A stretch of DNA of 64,000 nucleotides from Brachypterus glaber (GCA_958510825.1 OY294047.1:51939365-52003364), one strand, 5' to 3'; counted from the stretch's first letter, positions 32,097 to 44,324 are shown. Numbers and translations: made by a program. The notes: generated from the letters alone by a model not told the origin.

Positions 32097-32683
32097 TCGT
32101 TCTTCAGTTACTAGGGTGGAAAACGTTGTGATTAACTAAATACAATATTAATTAATTAGTTTAATTTTAATTTTATCATGCCCAGAAATTTCTGGGCTTT
32201 AATGGGTTAATCAATTTAATTTTTAATTTAATCTGTTTTTAAATATTTAAATATTATTTTCATATGTGACATTTTATGTTATAGCAATATTTAAAAACCA
32301 TTTTCTTTGCGCGCTCTTGACATCTATTGTAAAATAATAGTTACCAACTAATAAATAACAATTTTTACCAGTTTTTTTGCCCCACGCGACAGAAAAATTC
32401 ACATTAAGCCAGTCTACCTAAAATAACTATTTACAAAACAAAAAAATAGTAAAATTACCTTGGAAAATGGTGAGGTAATTAAAAATGTCCTTTTGTGTTA
32501 AGTTCGTTCATAATTAAGTAAAACTTAGGCAATTAAGAAAATTTTAAAGTACAAAGAAGAATATTTCTATTATTATTGTCTCAGTAATGGGTTTTATAAT
32601 AAGACTCTTCTTATAACAGTATTTTTAACGTCGAGCAATTTTAAATAGAATCTCTTCAAAGAATAATAAAAACGAACGAATGA
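32097..32683. other. Unassigned AT-rich stretch
   Basis: GCCCAGAAATTTCTGGGC near 32180 is a perfect 18-base palindrome. Nothing else recognised. Confidence 0.4.
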
Positions 32684-33268
32684 ATAGTAATTATATACCA
32701 AGGTAGAGAAGAAATTTTTTATAGCCGAGCGTATTAAATCCCGAGCTGCGTATCAGCAAGGGATTTAAGAGTGCGAGGCTATAATAGTCTTCTCTACCGT
32801 GGTTTATATATTAGTTTTTTCACCACTAGCACTATTTAACTATTTTTATTCAAATAAATTATTAACAGAAATGATATATCTTGAAATTTTCATAAAAATC
32901 AAGTAGCCTTGATCAATGACATTTGCTCAAATAAATACTTTGAACTGACGTTTAAAAATTTATAATTTTTTTTTATTTTTTTTCATAGTATTTAGCTAAT
33001 TATTGATTGTATTAATTGGTAATAATTATAATTAATTATATTTAATAAATAAAAAGTTATTTAAAATCCATTTCTTGGGTTTAATTAGTAAAAATTGTAC
33101 AAAGAACTGAAACATCTAAAGTGACAGATATCAATTGTTTATAAAATATACTCCTACTAGGAGAGAAAAAATTATTATTGATATAGGTAAAAAAAATCGA
33201 TTTCACAGTCTGAAAATGTGATAAATAATGGTATGTTCTAAAGCTAGTAGTGAAAAAATATATTTTGA
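32684..33268 (-). mobile_element. Dispersed repeat with TTCTCT hairpin, long copy
   Basis: Long version of 8738-8970. The left part forms a hairpin, GGTAGAGAAGAAATTTTTTA / GTCTTCTCTACC, with a loop holding GAGCGTATTAAATCCCGAGC. The outer ends AATAGTAATTATATACC and GCTAGTAGTGAAAAAAT match the short copy in reverse. Confidence 0.7.
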
Positions 33269-33790
33269 CACATTTTTAACTAGCAGAGGTACTTATCCAA
33301 AAAAGCTAAAAGCACGTTTAGTGGTTTTCCATTTCCCTATTTTTTTTTTAATTTATCCACTCTGTTTCTTAAGACAGTAATAGTAATAAAATAAAATACT
33401 GTAGATTATATCTGGAATATTTATCGGACACTCACTATAGATAATTAGTTTTCATTAATTAGTTATTTAAGATTAAATCATCGATAATTATCGATCTTTT
33501 AATAGACTCTATTATTTCATGAAATTGAGCTATTAAAAAAAAAAGTTGCTTTGATTTTTATTCCCAGGCTGTTAACTAGTTCTTAAGAAATCGACATTTG
33601 AGGTTATTTTAGGTCATCTTACAACTAATGAAGATATTATGTTTTTTATAAATAATCTTTTTTACCCACGAACTCAGCATGAAGATATTAAATTACATAT
33701 ACCCGGTATTTTGGATACCTGGTTTTAAATGTCAATTTTAATATGATTTAACATGATACAAAATCTTATGTGAATTAAAAAAAAAGTAAT
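33269..33790. other. Unassigned AT-rich stretch
   Basis: GATAATTATCGATCTTTTAAT and neighbouring ATTAGTTAT words are AT-rich noise-like sequence. Nothing recognised. Confidence 0.35.
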
Positions 33791-33905
33791 TTTCCCTTTG
33801 AGTCAAAGGCTTTGACCCTTAACCCCATTTTTACCAAAAACTATCTTTGCCTTTTGATAAGGAAGCTATGGTCCGGACAGACCGACATATTACGACAGAC
33901 AGATT
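33791..33905 (-). repeat. Microsatellite-associated repeat fragment
   Basis: CCCCATTTTTACCAAAAACT followed by GGTCCGGACAGACCGACA and GACAGACAGATT. Same layout as 46300-46450 and 9181-9480. Confidence 0.5.
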
Positions 33906-34433
33906 TTGTTCAAGGAATCATCATTCTTTGCACATAATTAGTATAAAATGCGCACTTGTCCATTAAACTTTATGTGCACCAAAAACGCCTCTAATGAAAC
34001 TAGTTATATAATATTCCATTAAACAAATGAATAAGAATAAACAATTGAAAGTTTGTGTGTGGTTATTGTCCAGCGGCTACGTGCTCGTGTATTAAAGCTT
34101 CCTTTAACAATGGATATCATGCATGTACTATTATTAACTTTACAAATAATAATTTATAATATGTAGTTAATAATATAAAACACATTGAATTATAAATTTT
34201 CTGTTTAATAAGCGCTTTTATCTTTCCTTTGAAGAGGACCGATTATTCTTTTTGTACTCTGCAGGTCCTGTAGTTAGAAGAGTTCTAAAAAACTCATCAT
34301 TTCATAATAATGAATGAATGACATCATCATGAGGTTATCAGTCCCAAGATAGCTCTTTATCCCACATTATGCCTAGCCAATAATATGCCTTAAATTCCCT
34401 ATTCCTTTGTGAGCAATTTGGTTTTTAAGAAAA
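33906..34433. other. Unassigned AT-rich stretch
   Basis: No repeat family or coding frame recognised. Confidence 0.35.
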
Positions 34434-35065
34434 TGAGGAATTGGTCAAAAATTGTCCGATATGTTGATTTTAAGGTACACGTTTGGACTTTTTTGCAAAT
34501 ATCTTCTAAATGGTCAACTTTTTGAAAACATATAGAAAAGAAAGATTATTAAATTCTCTACACGGAAAAAAAAATTATAGCTAGGAGCGCTATAACACAC
34601 ATACCAAGCAAGTTATAATCGCTTATTATATAAATACAAGGCTTTCTCTTACAATTATGGCAGTCAGTGTAAAAATTTATATGAAATACTTTAATTGTTT
34701 AGTGAATAATAAAATATAACAAATAGTATGGCATTTATAGCTTAAATAGATTTAATTATTGTCCGTGCTAATAATTTTTATAATATAATAAAATTTCTGT
34801 AAATTTATAATAGTGCCTGTAACAAATATAATCGTGTCTGTAATATATATAATCGTTTCCAATTTATTTTTAACATTATTAGTTATTGTGTCCCTTATAA
34901 TCTATAGCTTAAATCACTATAATTTGCCACTGTTATCAAATATCTTATAATGTATAGCGCAGAGCCCACTAATTTCTTTCCGTGTACAAAACACTTTTCA
35001 AGGAATTTTTGAGGAAATTGGCAAAAATTGTGACGATATCTTGATTTTAAGGTACACTTTTGGAT
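34434..35065 (+). repeat. Short direct repeat on either side of a MITE
   Basis: GAGGAATTGGTCAAAAATTG with TTGATTTTAAGGTACACG (34434-34492) is echoed at 35010-35065 (GAGGAAATTGGCAAAAATTG, TTGATTTTAAGGTACACT). It looks like an old tandem repeat into which the CACGG MITE inserted, because the repeats are too long and diverged to be a target duplication. Confidence 0.6.
34561..34984 (+). mobile_element. CACGG MITE, copy 2 (full length)
   Basis: 424 bp, CACGGAAA to TTTCCGTG with TA on both sides (34559-34560, 34985-34986). Differs from copies 3 and 4 at only a few positions by eye. Confidence 0.9.
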
Positions 35066-35725
35066 TTGGATTGTATTGCCTATCTGATACTCAAGAAATC
35101 ACAGAAAATTTGTCCTAATATTTAAAAATGTTTGTCTTAACATCCTAGGAAAAAAATATGATAATTTTGATTTGAAACCCCTAATAGCTACTTTGTGAAT
35201 AGTAGTCTGAATAGCTGTGAATCTGACTACTGTTTTCCGTGAAGAGTATCATATTGGTAGCAAAGCACTGTAAATATTCACGGCTAGTTATATTTACCGA
35301 TTTACCATATGGCTATGTTTTCTTAACCATAATGGGTGGCTTTTTTCATGGCACGCGACAGAAGTGCTTGGGGTTTTTTTATGTATCCTAAAAAAAGGGC
35401 AAAGTACCTATCAGGTACTCAAAAAGTATTTAAAACGCCCTGTTTTAATAAAAGACTTTTATAGACAAGAAGACTTTCTTATGTAGGATAAATAGTTTCT
35501 ATTTTAAATCTAAAAATAAAATACTTTCGACTTGAACTTTTACTTAAATAGATTAAAAAATACAGCTGCTCACTATGGCTTATCCAGGCAGGCAAACATT
35601 TTTGCATAATTTCAATTTTCTTAAGTATTGGGATTTCCATTGTAAATTAATAAACTAGATGAAACGTTGCAAGCACCCTGTCAAAACATCGGCACTATTG
35701 TACACTAGAGCCATCTAGTTTGCAA
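35066..35725. other. Unassigned stretch
   Basis: Nothing recurrent. AAAACATCGGCACTATTG near 35686 shows the first bases of the HINE hairpin word but is not a second copy. Confidence 0.35.
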
Positions 35726-36321
35726 ATTTCAAACTAGGTGTTTTGTTTGATTTTAAATTCTGTATCTTTAAAACATTATATTCTAGCAAAAAACTGTATA
35801 TAACATTTTTTATAGGGCTTAAAAGGAGCTTTTATTTAAAATATAATTTTTTGAAATCGGGTTATAAATATGTGAGTTATGCTAAAAAAACCTTTTACTG
35901 CTTTAAACGCCAATATCTCGAAAACAATGCGTTTTAGGACAACGTTGTTTATAACATTTTTTGACCAATTTAAAGGTTTTTTTATATAAGTGCTAAATTA
36001 ACCAAATACAATAATAATTGCCTTAACTTTAAACAAAAAACGCTAAAAATAGGAGTTTTACCCTATTTTTAACCCCTTACCCCCAATCGTTTACCCCCAA
36101 AATCTAATCAGCTCTTCGGAATACGATAAGAAACAATATGCAAAAAACCGCAAGTCGATATCTCATGTAGAAATGGAGTGAGAGAGTTTACACCCAGACA
36201 GACAAACAGACAGACAGACAGACAAACAGACGAAATGTGAAAAAAAACGTGGTCAAAGATCTGGACTTTTTGGCGAAGATTTCAATACATCGGCACTCTT
36301 AGTAGCACTAAGTGCCGATAT
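35726..36321 (+). mobile_element. HINE-like element, copy 4
   Basis: Complete: TTTCAAACTAGGTG start, (CAGA)n with CAAA interruptions near 36197-36231, 3' hairpin to GTGCCGATATA. Very close to copy 1 in the 5' half (TTAAAACATTATATTCTAGC). Confidence 0.8.
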
Positions 36322-36425
36322 AATTAATAAAGTTAGTCTTTTTTCTCCTATTTTCTTAAGAATAATGGGAGAAAAAAAGACTAACTTAATAAAGAAAATA
36401 GGACAAAAAAGACTTTATTAATTTT
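36322..36425. repeat. Hairpin directly after the HINE-like 3' end
   Basis: AATAAAGTTAGTCTTTTTTC and GAAAAAAAGACTAACTTAAT, then a further AATAAAG/CTTTATTAAT pair, form nested hairpins. As at 14706, a hairpin abuts the 3' terminus of this family. Confidence 0.65.
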
Positions 36426-36911
36426 TTTAAACTCATACCACCCAGGTAGGTAAGGCTCATTGTTAAAAAAAAATATTCCTTTTTTGGAAAAAACGAAATT
36501 AAAAAAATATTTTCTTTTTTTTTACAAAAATTGTTTTAACATAAAAAGTCCGGTTAGTGTAATATTATAATATAGTTTAAAATATTTATTTACCTATAAA
36601 AACAGCTTTTTAAATTCTCGTTAACATTTCGAAATGGCAAATCCATATTCATAATTCTTTTTCTGTAACTGTGATCATGGGAACCATGAGTATTTACGGA
36701 AAAACGTGTACCATTCGTTCGTCACGACACAATTAATTCCATCTAACCTGATTTTGATCTACGCAATCGAAAATTTCTCATAACAAATCACATACAAGAT
36801 GTTTATTTATTAGTTTAAATTAGTTCCGGGACCTTATTATAGGTATGATTATAGATACCATATGTCTGTCTTATACGGTGTAAAATATGTATACAGATCT
36901 TAGTGATTTGA
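36426..36911. other. Unassigned AT-rich stretch
   Basis: No recognised feature. Confidence 0.35.
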
Positions 36912-37265
36912 TTGGTCTTTTTAGATCATTTTGTCCTAACTCAGTTAAGATATCATCTTAAAAAAATGGGAAAATCTGAAATCGACACTTGCCGTCTATG
37001 CTCAGAAGCACCAGAAACGGCCGAACACATTATGTGCTTCTGCCAAGCCATTGTTCGCAAAAGTCTACAATATCTAGAACAGGTATACCCAAGACCTGCA
37101 GATATATCCCAAGTAGTCCCCAAAAAACTCCTAGGCTTCTTTGGAAGCCTAAAGTTTGATGTGGACTAAATTGCAAAGGGGATTCACAGTAGATCTCAAT
37201 GGTCGCAGTGATTTGAAAGGCAGTACCATGCCTCACAACCCCACTTATATTGTATTGTATTGTAA
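36912..37265 (+). pseudogene. Jockey/R1-type LINE 3' end: zinc-knuckle tail and 3' UTR
   Basis: The frame 36912-37169 reads LTQLRYHLKKMGKSEIDT, then CRLCSEAPETAEHIMCFC, then LLGFFGSL and TAA. C27, C30, H39 and C42/C44 make the C-terminal C-x2-C-x8-H-x2-C cluster found at the end of ORF2 in many insect Jockey and R1-type LINEs, following the RNase H-like region (the usual phrase is 'LTGH.L..HL..MG..D...CRLC'). The reading frame has no ATG; upstream domains (endonuclease, reverse transcriptase) are missing, so this is a 5'-truncated insertion. The 3' UTR contains AGTACCATGCCTCACAACCCC and ends in a (TATTG)n tail at 37248-37264. Confidence 0.75.
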
Positions 37266-37566
37266 CTCGGATAGAGCAAATGCATTTAGTATGACAATTT
37301 ATTTTTCTGACAAAAAAAAATTTTTTTTTTATCATTTTTATCACGTATTTTTGATTTAAAATAAAGCAGAACCCAACACCATATTTATTTAAACATGTTT
37401 TCAAAAAGTGTAAACAAAAACAATAAAACTGTCCATACCTCAAAACACCTAATTTGCAGATAGGACATCTTTGCAGGGCAGAATAATTCTTATATTTTTC
37501 TCAGTGCATTTTTTTGTATTTGAAGTATAGAAACTTGAATGTCCCTCCTCTAAAAATTAACTTATA
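37266..37566. other. Unassigned stretch between LINE tail and TA element
   Basis: T-rich run at 37310-37330. No gene recognised. Confidence 0.35.
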
Positions 37567-38468
37567 GAGGAAAGTCGCCTAATTTCGGATACCATTTACA
37601 ATGTATTCAATATTTAATACTCGGTATTACTTTTTGATATTTTTTTTATATAACCAGATACAACTTATTATAGCGAACCATGATTAATTATAAAAGCAAT
37701 TTTATTACAGTTTATTTTTTCCAAAAAACACGGTTAAAAAAAATCAGCGCATTTTTGTGCATTTGAAAAAGGGCTCCTAATTTCGGACGTATCCGAAAAA
37801 ATTTTTTCAAGAGTGGATCTGGATCCCATTGCTTATGTTTCTTGTTATTCCTTCACATTTAAGACGTAATTTAATCATTAAGCGATTTTCTACGAAATAC
37901 TATAGGAACTATAATTTTAGATTCCCAATTTCGAATATCTTAGTATCTTAGGTAATTTTCGTTTTTTCAAAATTGTTTATCTTAGTTTGTTGTATCCTAT
38001 AAAAATAATAATTAATGGTTGGTTATCCTGAATAATAATTACCTTGCGGATATCCGAAATTGTGAATCAAATGCACAAAAATGGTCTATCCGAAATTAGG
38101 CAACTTTCAGCTTTTTAGATTAGAAATTTGTAGAATGTTTACGTTTTCAAATTGCTTAATTATGAATAGTGGATCAACTTAACTAACATCATAACTTACC
38201 CAAGACAGAATCACGAACTTTTATAACGATTATTTATAATATAAACAAGCATAATAATGCAACTGAGCACAAAACTGCCATTTGCAATATAAACGATTTG
38301 TGCTGCCATTTAAAGGGGAGAAGCTCTACCGTTATCATATTACAGGACAGATTTAGTTTGGCTTTTGGCTTCACATAAAAGTAGGTTTCTGTTTACCTTT
38401 GCAGACAGTATCTTAAATACACTACTATCCGAAATTTGGAAACCATCCGAAATTAGGCGCATTTCCTC
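37567..38468 (+). mobile_element. 902-bp TA element with repeated TTTCGGA motifs, copy 1
   Basis: GAGGAAAGTCGCCTAATTTC at the left, mirrored by GAGGAAATGCGCCTAATTTC (reversed) at the right, TA on both sides (37565-37566, 38469-38470). The word CTAATTTCGGA or its mirror recurs inside at about 37784, 38050, 38088 and 38428, besides both ends. No transposase frame. The copy at 52420-53322 is the same size in the opposite orientation. Confidence 0.85.
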
Positions 38469-38811
38469 TATTGAGATGTCATGTCCCTTTTTTTGTATTA
38501 TTTGTGTTATTTGTAAAGAGAAATTTGACAATTGGTTTATATTAGCAAATGGGCAATTGAAAATGGCAACCTGTCGTGCGTCCGGCCGGCCGGCCGACTT
38601 TTATGTTTTCGATCCTTCCGGTCAGATGGCTAATTGTACTTTTTGTACGAAAATGATACCAATGTCCGTAATTTTTGTCAATAGAAAATACTGTTACTAA
38701 GGCAAAACAATGCTTTCACTTATTTTTTTTTTTTTTTTATAGTAGACATTTCCGAATTTGACTTTATGACCACTGTTACCCAAAAGAAATAAAAAACATT
38801 TCAGAAAGTAC
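38469..38811. other. Unassigned stretch with GGCC run
   Basis: CCGGCCGGCCGGCCGAC at 38582-38598 is a small GC-rich tandem. A 111-codon plus-strand frame (38365-38700) begins inside the TA element and has no recognisable domain. Confidence 0.4.
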
Positions 38812-39382
38812 AAAATAGTATATTCTATAACTAGTATGGAATGACTATTCCATACGTGTTGTAGACTATACTTTTTCTTCGACTGCAAATATGAAACACT
38901 GTATGGCTTTAAACTGCGGACAAGGTTAAAAACAATGTTTTTTGTGACTCGACATTGCAAATGCAACGAAACCCATATTTTTAAATAAAGCAATTTAAGT
39001 TATTTAATAATTTTATCAAATGCAAAAATTAAAGGTTATGTCAGATTGTTGTGACATATATCAGGTTTAAATATTTAACAATGGAGCAGTTTTAATTCTT
39101 TGAACTAAATTGATAAAAAACTGGTCAAATATTAAGAAAAACTAATAAACTTTATGTAATTTTAACGCAAAACTTTAAATTGCATTAAATTATTCAATAT
39201 TTCATGGTAAAATAATTTTGCTACAGTTTTCTTTACTTTTATAAATAAGAGATGGCACTACATGTGCTCATTTTAAAACTTGTTACGGAATATTCATACC
39301 GTATCTAGAGCTAGAATGGATTCATTCTGTTTGAAAAGTGCGTGTATTTGCTTACATTTTAAAGCAGTCGTAAAAAAATATA
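38812..39382 (+). mobile_element. Four-copy repeat family, copy 1 (GC palindrome deleted)
   Basis: From ATAGTATATTCTATAACTAG to AAAGCAGTCGTAAAAAAATA. Contains GGTTATGTCAGATTGTTGTG and CCGTATCTAGAGCTAGAATG. Relative to copies 2 and 3 it lacks the roughly 75-base GC-rich palindrome, a deletion between two GGAAT words. The minus-strand open frame (SLKPYSVSYLQSKKKYSLQH) is present in other copies but with shifts; I treat it as non-coding. Confidence 0.75.
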
Positions 39383-39449
39383 TTTCAAATGAGAAATACA
39401 CTGCCCAGTAAAATCGCTTTCCCATTTTTCACCTCCGCGCATTAAATGG

Positions 39450-39965
39450 ATTTGTAATTATCAGATTCACTTTCAGCAACCTCAAAAACCCCAATATACA
39501 AATTTTCACTAAAACTTACCCCCACCTTTCAGGGGGTGGTGTAATTTTTTTTATTATCTGATTAACTTTTAGCTACCTTAAAAACCCCTATATATTAATT
39601 CTCACGAAAACTACCCCCCGCCCCTCAGGGGGCGAAGTCGGAATTTTTTTTATTATCAGATTTACTTTTAGCAACCTCAAAAACTCTATACACCAACTTT
39701 CACAAAAATTACCTCCCACCCCTTAGGTGGTGGAATTGGAAAAAAATTATTATTAAATTCAGTTTCGTCATCCCCAAAAACCCCTATATACAAATTTTGA
39801 CGAAAATGTTTAAAAATATTTACCCCCTCACCCCCATGGGGGTGGAGTTTTTTATTATCATATTCAATTTTTGCAACCTCAAAAACCCATTTATAGCAAT
39901 TTTCAAATTTTTGTGAAAAATTATTGTATGTACCCCATTTGCCCCCCTTGCCCCACCCCAATGAT
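39450..39965 (+). repeat. Tandem array, unit about 100 bp, five copies
   Basis: Each unit begins ATTATCAGATTCAC or a variant (39457, 39551, 39650, 39745, 39852), followed by AACCTCAAAAACCCC, TATATACAAATTTTCAC and a block of C's facing G's (CCTTTCAGGGGGTGG, CCCTCAGGGGGCG, CCCCCATGGGGGTGG). The C/G pair forms a small hairpin in every unit. Confidence 0.8.
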
Positions 39966-40140
39966 TACCAAAAACAATCCAGAGCGAGAACTTTTGGTAA
40001 CATACCTGTATGCCAAATTACAAGTCTCTAGCTTAAAGCGTTCTTAAGTTATCGTGGATACAAGATTTCCCTGACAGAACGACCAATCGACCGACAATTG
40101 TTTTTTTTTGCTTGAAATGGATTTATATCTACATAAAACG
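39966..40140 (-). repeat. Microsatellite-associated repeat flank
   Basis: Plus-strand AAGCGTTCTTAAGTTATCGTGG and GACCAATCGACCGACAATTG are the stand-by phrase and decayed (GACA)n of the family at 9181-9480, next to the 100-bp array. Confidence 0.5.
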
Positions 40141-40294
40141 TCATAAACCGCAAAAATACGCAAAAAAATTGAAAATTTTTGTACGAATACAAGGCTTTCC
40201 AAAATTTTGATAATTTTACAAATGGGAAAGCAAAAATATAGTCGACTTCAAAGCTTTTCGGACTGGCGTCATCACAGAATAGTAAGAAATGCAC

Positions 40295-40534
40295 ACAGAA
40301 AAGTATTATCTTAAATCAAGAATATGGTGATTTGTATATAACGAAGAGAATATATTCTTCTTTTATGTAAACCATATTCTTATCCTTTTATACTTAAGGA
40401 TATATTCTCCTTTCAAGCATACCATATTCTTATCCTTCCATATTTGAAGCGAAATTTTGCTTTAAACGAGAATATATTCTCTTCGTTATATCCAAATCAC
40501 ACATTCTTGATTTAAGACAATATTTTTTTCTGTA
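40295..40534. mobile_element. Palindromic MITE
   Basis: CACAGAAAAGTATTATCTTAAATC at the left is mirrored by GATTTAAGACAATATTTTTTTCTGTA at the right; the arms continue with AACGAAGAGAATATATTC / GAATATATTCTCTTCGTT. The centre repeats ACCATATTCTTATCCTT twice. TA-like flank at the right only. Confidence 0.7.
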
Positions 40535-41059
40535 TAGGTAATTTTTTTTTGCGGATCACAATAACACATCACCATGGTAAGATGAGTGAAGATGGGCAAA
40601 ATACGACATTTTATATATTATTTGATGGCGTCAGTCCAAATACCTGTAAATTTGACTATATTTGATGCAAGATTTGTTCACATTTTTGTTAAAATTATTT
40701 GGTTTTTATGAAATGTTTTTACAGCGAATGGGATTTTGAAAACATATATTAGGGTTCCTAAAACCTATTCTATGGAATGCATCGTATGCATAATGCATCT
40801 TTAAATCATATTTATCTTGTTAAAAGTGTTGCTAAAATATGTTTAGTAACCCCTATCTACTACCTATCTACTACCTATAGGGGAAAATGGTACAGTCTGA
40901 GAAAAAGAAAATAAAAGAAAGTAAGCGGAATTCAAAAGACGAAGAACGTTTGAATAAAAAACATATATTTTTGTGAAGAAAAGCTCTAGGTACAATTGTC
41001 TTTTTGTTTAAATAAATTAAACAATAAAAAACAAGCATTTGCGCAAAAGATTAGTCATT
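40535..41059. other. Unassigned stretch
   Basis: CTACTACCTATCTACTACC near 40857 is a short tandem. Nothing else recognised. Confidence 0.35.
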
Positions 41060-41273
41060 TGTCATATGTTCAAATCCATATTCTCTTGTTTCAAGGCTAG
41101 CAATTCTTTGAACCAATGTCAATGTCCTTGAATTAAGAGAGCGGATCTTCATTCAAAAACCCGTTCTCTTCGTTCAAGGACACTGACTTTGGTTCAAAGA
41201 AAGCCTTGAAACATGAGATTTGAACAAATCAAAGGACACGTTTCCTTGGTTCAAGGATTCCTTTTTTTCTGTG
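41060..41273. mobile_element. Decayed relative of the 22451 palindrome
   Basis: CCATATTCTCTTGTTTCAAGG, GTCAATGTCCTTGAA and CCTTGGTTCAAGGATTCC match 22451-22716. The left terminus is lost; the right ends TTTTTTCTGTG before TA. Confidence 0.7.
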
Positions 41274-41301
41274 TACTTATACTTAATTAAAAATATGCCA
41301 T

Positions 41302-42012
41302 AATAGTATATTCTATAACTAGTATGGAATAGACAATATTCCGCGCGAGCGGAAAGTTTGGAATACGAGCCGGCAGGCGAGTATGACGGTCCCGCGAGCG
41401 CGGAATGACTATTCCATACGTGTTGTAGACTAAACTTTTTCTTCAACTGCAAATAAGAAACACTGTATGGCTTTAAACTGCGGACAATATTAAAAACAAT
41501 GTTTTCTTCTACTCGACATTGTAAATTCAACAAAACACATATTTTTAAATAAAGCAATTAATGTTATTTAATAATTTTATCAAATCAGTACTTTTTTTTT
41601 ATTTAATTTTAGTACATATTTACAAATCATAATGCAAAAATTGAAGGTTATGTCAGATTGTTGTGACAGATATCAGGTTTAAATATTTCACAATAGATGG
41701 AGCAGTTTTAATTTTTTGAACTAAATTGATAAAAACTGGTCAAATATTAAGAAAAACTAATAAACTCTATGTAATTTTAACGCAAAACTTTAAATTGCAT
41801 TAAATTATTCAATATTTCATGGTAAAATATATATTTTTTTGCTAATTTTGCTACAGTTTTCTTTACTTTTATAAACAAGAGATGGCACTACATCTGCTCA
41901 TTCTAACACTTGATACGGAATATTCATACCGTATCTAGAGCTAGAATGGATTCATTCTGTGTTTGAGAAGTGTGTGTATTTGCTTACTTTCTAAAGCAGT
42001 CGTAGAAAAAAT
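41302..42012 (+). mobile_element. Four-copy repeat family, copy 2
   Basis: Complete version with the GC-rich palindrome (ATTCCGCGCGAGCGG near 41338 mirrored by CCCGCGAGCGCGGAAT near 41391). Where copy 4 has a long TA run this copy has only AATATATATTTT. Confidence 0.8.
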
Positions 42013-42446
42013 ACATTTGAGAAAACTTCTAAAACCTGGTATCATCTCTTTTTATTTTGGAACGCACATAACGCAGATTCTTATACACCCTTATGCCTTT
42101 TTGCCACCTACATCCCCACCAAACAAAACAGTTTTAGGTTAACGTCATTTGTTTGCACATTTTAAAATTATTTTAGAGTCAGGCAGACTCTGTCTTATTT
42201 TGTACCAACCTCCCCTAAACGAGATGTTGAAAACAGATGTACAAGTGGACTGCTTATTTTAAAATTTCGAACCCCTATTATGGATTAAAGGTAAAATTGT
42301 AGGTATACACAATTTAAAAATGTTATCGACAAATGTGTATCGATATTTCAAAATTGAATTTCCAGGTGAACCCATTGACAGTTCGGGAATACATTTTGGA
42401 CAAATACAATGGCTGATCATATAAAGGGTGCATATTGATTCATGTG
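42013..42446. other. Unassigned stretch
   Basis: No recurrent family. A 75-codon minus-strand frame (42259-42486) runs into the MITE and has no motif. Confidence 0.35.
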
Positions 42447-42870
42447 CACGGAAAAAAAAATTAAAGCTAGGAGCGCTATAACACACATACCAAGCAAATT
42501 ATAATCGCTTATTATATAAATACAAGGCTTTCTCTTACAATTATGGCAGTCAGTGTAAAAATTTATATGAAATACTTTAATTGTTTAGTGAATAATAAAA
42601 TATAACAAATAGTATGGCATTTATAGCTTAAATAGATTTAATTATTGTCCGTGCTAATAATTTTTATAATATAATAAAATTTCTGTAAATTTATAATAGT
42701 GCCTGTAATAAATATAATCGTGTCTGTAATATATATAATCGTTTCCAATTTATTTTTAACATTATTAGTTATTGTGTCCCTTATAATCTATAGCTTAAAT
42801 CACTATAATTTGCCACTGTTACCAAATATCTTATAATGTATAGCGCAGACCCCACTAATTTCTTTCCGTG
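42447..42870 (+). mobile_element. CACGG MITE, copy 3 (TG flanks)
   Basis: 424 bp, same body as copy 2, but flanked by TG on both sides (42445-42446, 42871-42872) instead of TA. One visible substitution is GCAGACCCC for GCAGAGCCC. Confidence 0.9.
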
Positions 42871-42872
42871 TG

Positions 42873-43579
42873 TGGGATGCATAGTTTTTGGATATTATTA
42901 GACTCTCTAAGGCAAGCAGTGCTCGAGGAGTATTATACGATAGTTTTCAAATTTCCAAAAATGCTGAAATGTTTTTCAAAAATAAGAAGATATAGGGGTG
43001 CAACTTCTCAAAAAATTATAAAAATATACGCCTCGACTAGAAACATGAAATTTGGTATGGGTGCCCTTTAAGACGAAACGTATCGACTTACCTGTCAAAA
43101 CTGACGTTTTAACATAAAATTCGATATGGGTGCTAGGGTGGGTCGATTTTTCACTTTTTTTAATTTTAAATTAATTTAATTTATTTTATTTATTTATTTA
43201 TTTTATTTTATAGTGATACAGGGACCTTTATTTGAAGGTAGTTTATACCTAACACTGTTTCATGTTACAAAATTTTTAAACCGGGTTCCTAAAAGAAAAA
43301 AAAAAGAAAATCATAAAATTATATCTTCTGTGTTGGGAAATGTTTTGTAATGATACCTTATGCATGCAAAAAATATATTTTTAATAATATATTTACTTAC
43401 TCCTCCAAATCTCGGCAAATTTTCTTTTTGCTAGTAGTAAAGCAGCTTAGTTTGCACAAAATATTAACAATAATTGGCACAAGATTACCCAGAACTCACC
43501 ACGAGAAGGTGTCTGCCATTTAGTTCTACGGTGAAGATTATACTAGGGAATGCGAAGGATTAAAAATCTTCAGGGCTTG
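42873..43579. other. Unassigned stretch
   Basis: GGTATGGGTGCCCTTTAAGAC and GATATGGGTGCTAGGGTGGG near 43055 and 43122 are similar, a possible diverged direct repeat. A TTTATTTTATTTATTTATTT run lies at 43160-43210. Confidence 0.35.
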
Positions 43580-43877
43580 TTTTAAATTCAAAAAAGGGGT
43601 AATGGGGTGTCCAGGTGAAATTATTTATTAAAATTAAGTTGGAATATTTTATTAGTAACTCTAAGAATATATAGTTAAATGGAGAATTGTAGAGGCTTTA
43701 ATAAAATGATTTATCACACGACCCCGCTTTCCTTTAAAAAAAATGTCCCCACATGCCCCTGCCCACATTTTAAGAGCTGAAAGTATTAAATATATGCTAA
43801 AAGATAGTTCAAGTTGTCTTATTTAAGAGTACTAAATTTGAAGTCGATATCTCAACTCGTTAAAAAGTTAGATTTAA
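43580..43877 (-). repeat. Half copy of the 20619/55086 foldback family
   Basis: CACACGACCCCGCTTTCC, AAAAATGTCCCC and GATATCTCAACTCGTTAAAA correspond to one arm of the foldbacks, more diverged. Confidence 0.55.
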
Positions 43878-44324
43878 GATAATGATACCAACCGTTAGAA
43901 TTACCCTATTTTTCCCTTTTTCCTAGAACGATATTACCAGGGTAATTTAATATTTTCTGATGTAAATAGTATAGTATTTTATTTAAACCTATTTTTTTTT
44001 TTTTCATATTCCAGATATGTATTATATAATAATTATATAATTTATAATTATATAATATACAAAATTTCAATTATTTTTATTATTATTATTATTATTACAT
44101 ATACAAAATACAATAAACAGGTAAGATGGAACAAAGATACCAAAATTTTAAGGTGGTAAAACTGCAAGTCTTCTTCCCTCGCCCCCATTTAGCAGATGGG
44201 GCACAAAAGACGAAACGGAAGCTGGGCAAACAGGGTGGGAACCTCAGGTTCCGGTATCACTTGGGTTAAAGACCTTAAAACGTTTTTGTTCGTCCCTGAG
44301 AGAAGGGTTCAGTTTGCCAGTATA

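Noticed and set aside
39450..39965. Regularly spaced repeats that could suggest a CRISPR-like array
   Set aside because: Units are contiguous, about 100 bp, and diverged, with no unique spacers; the host is a eukaryote.
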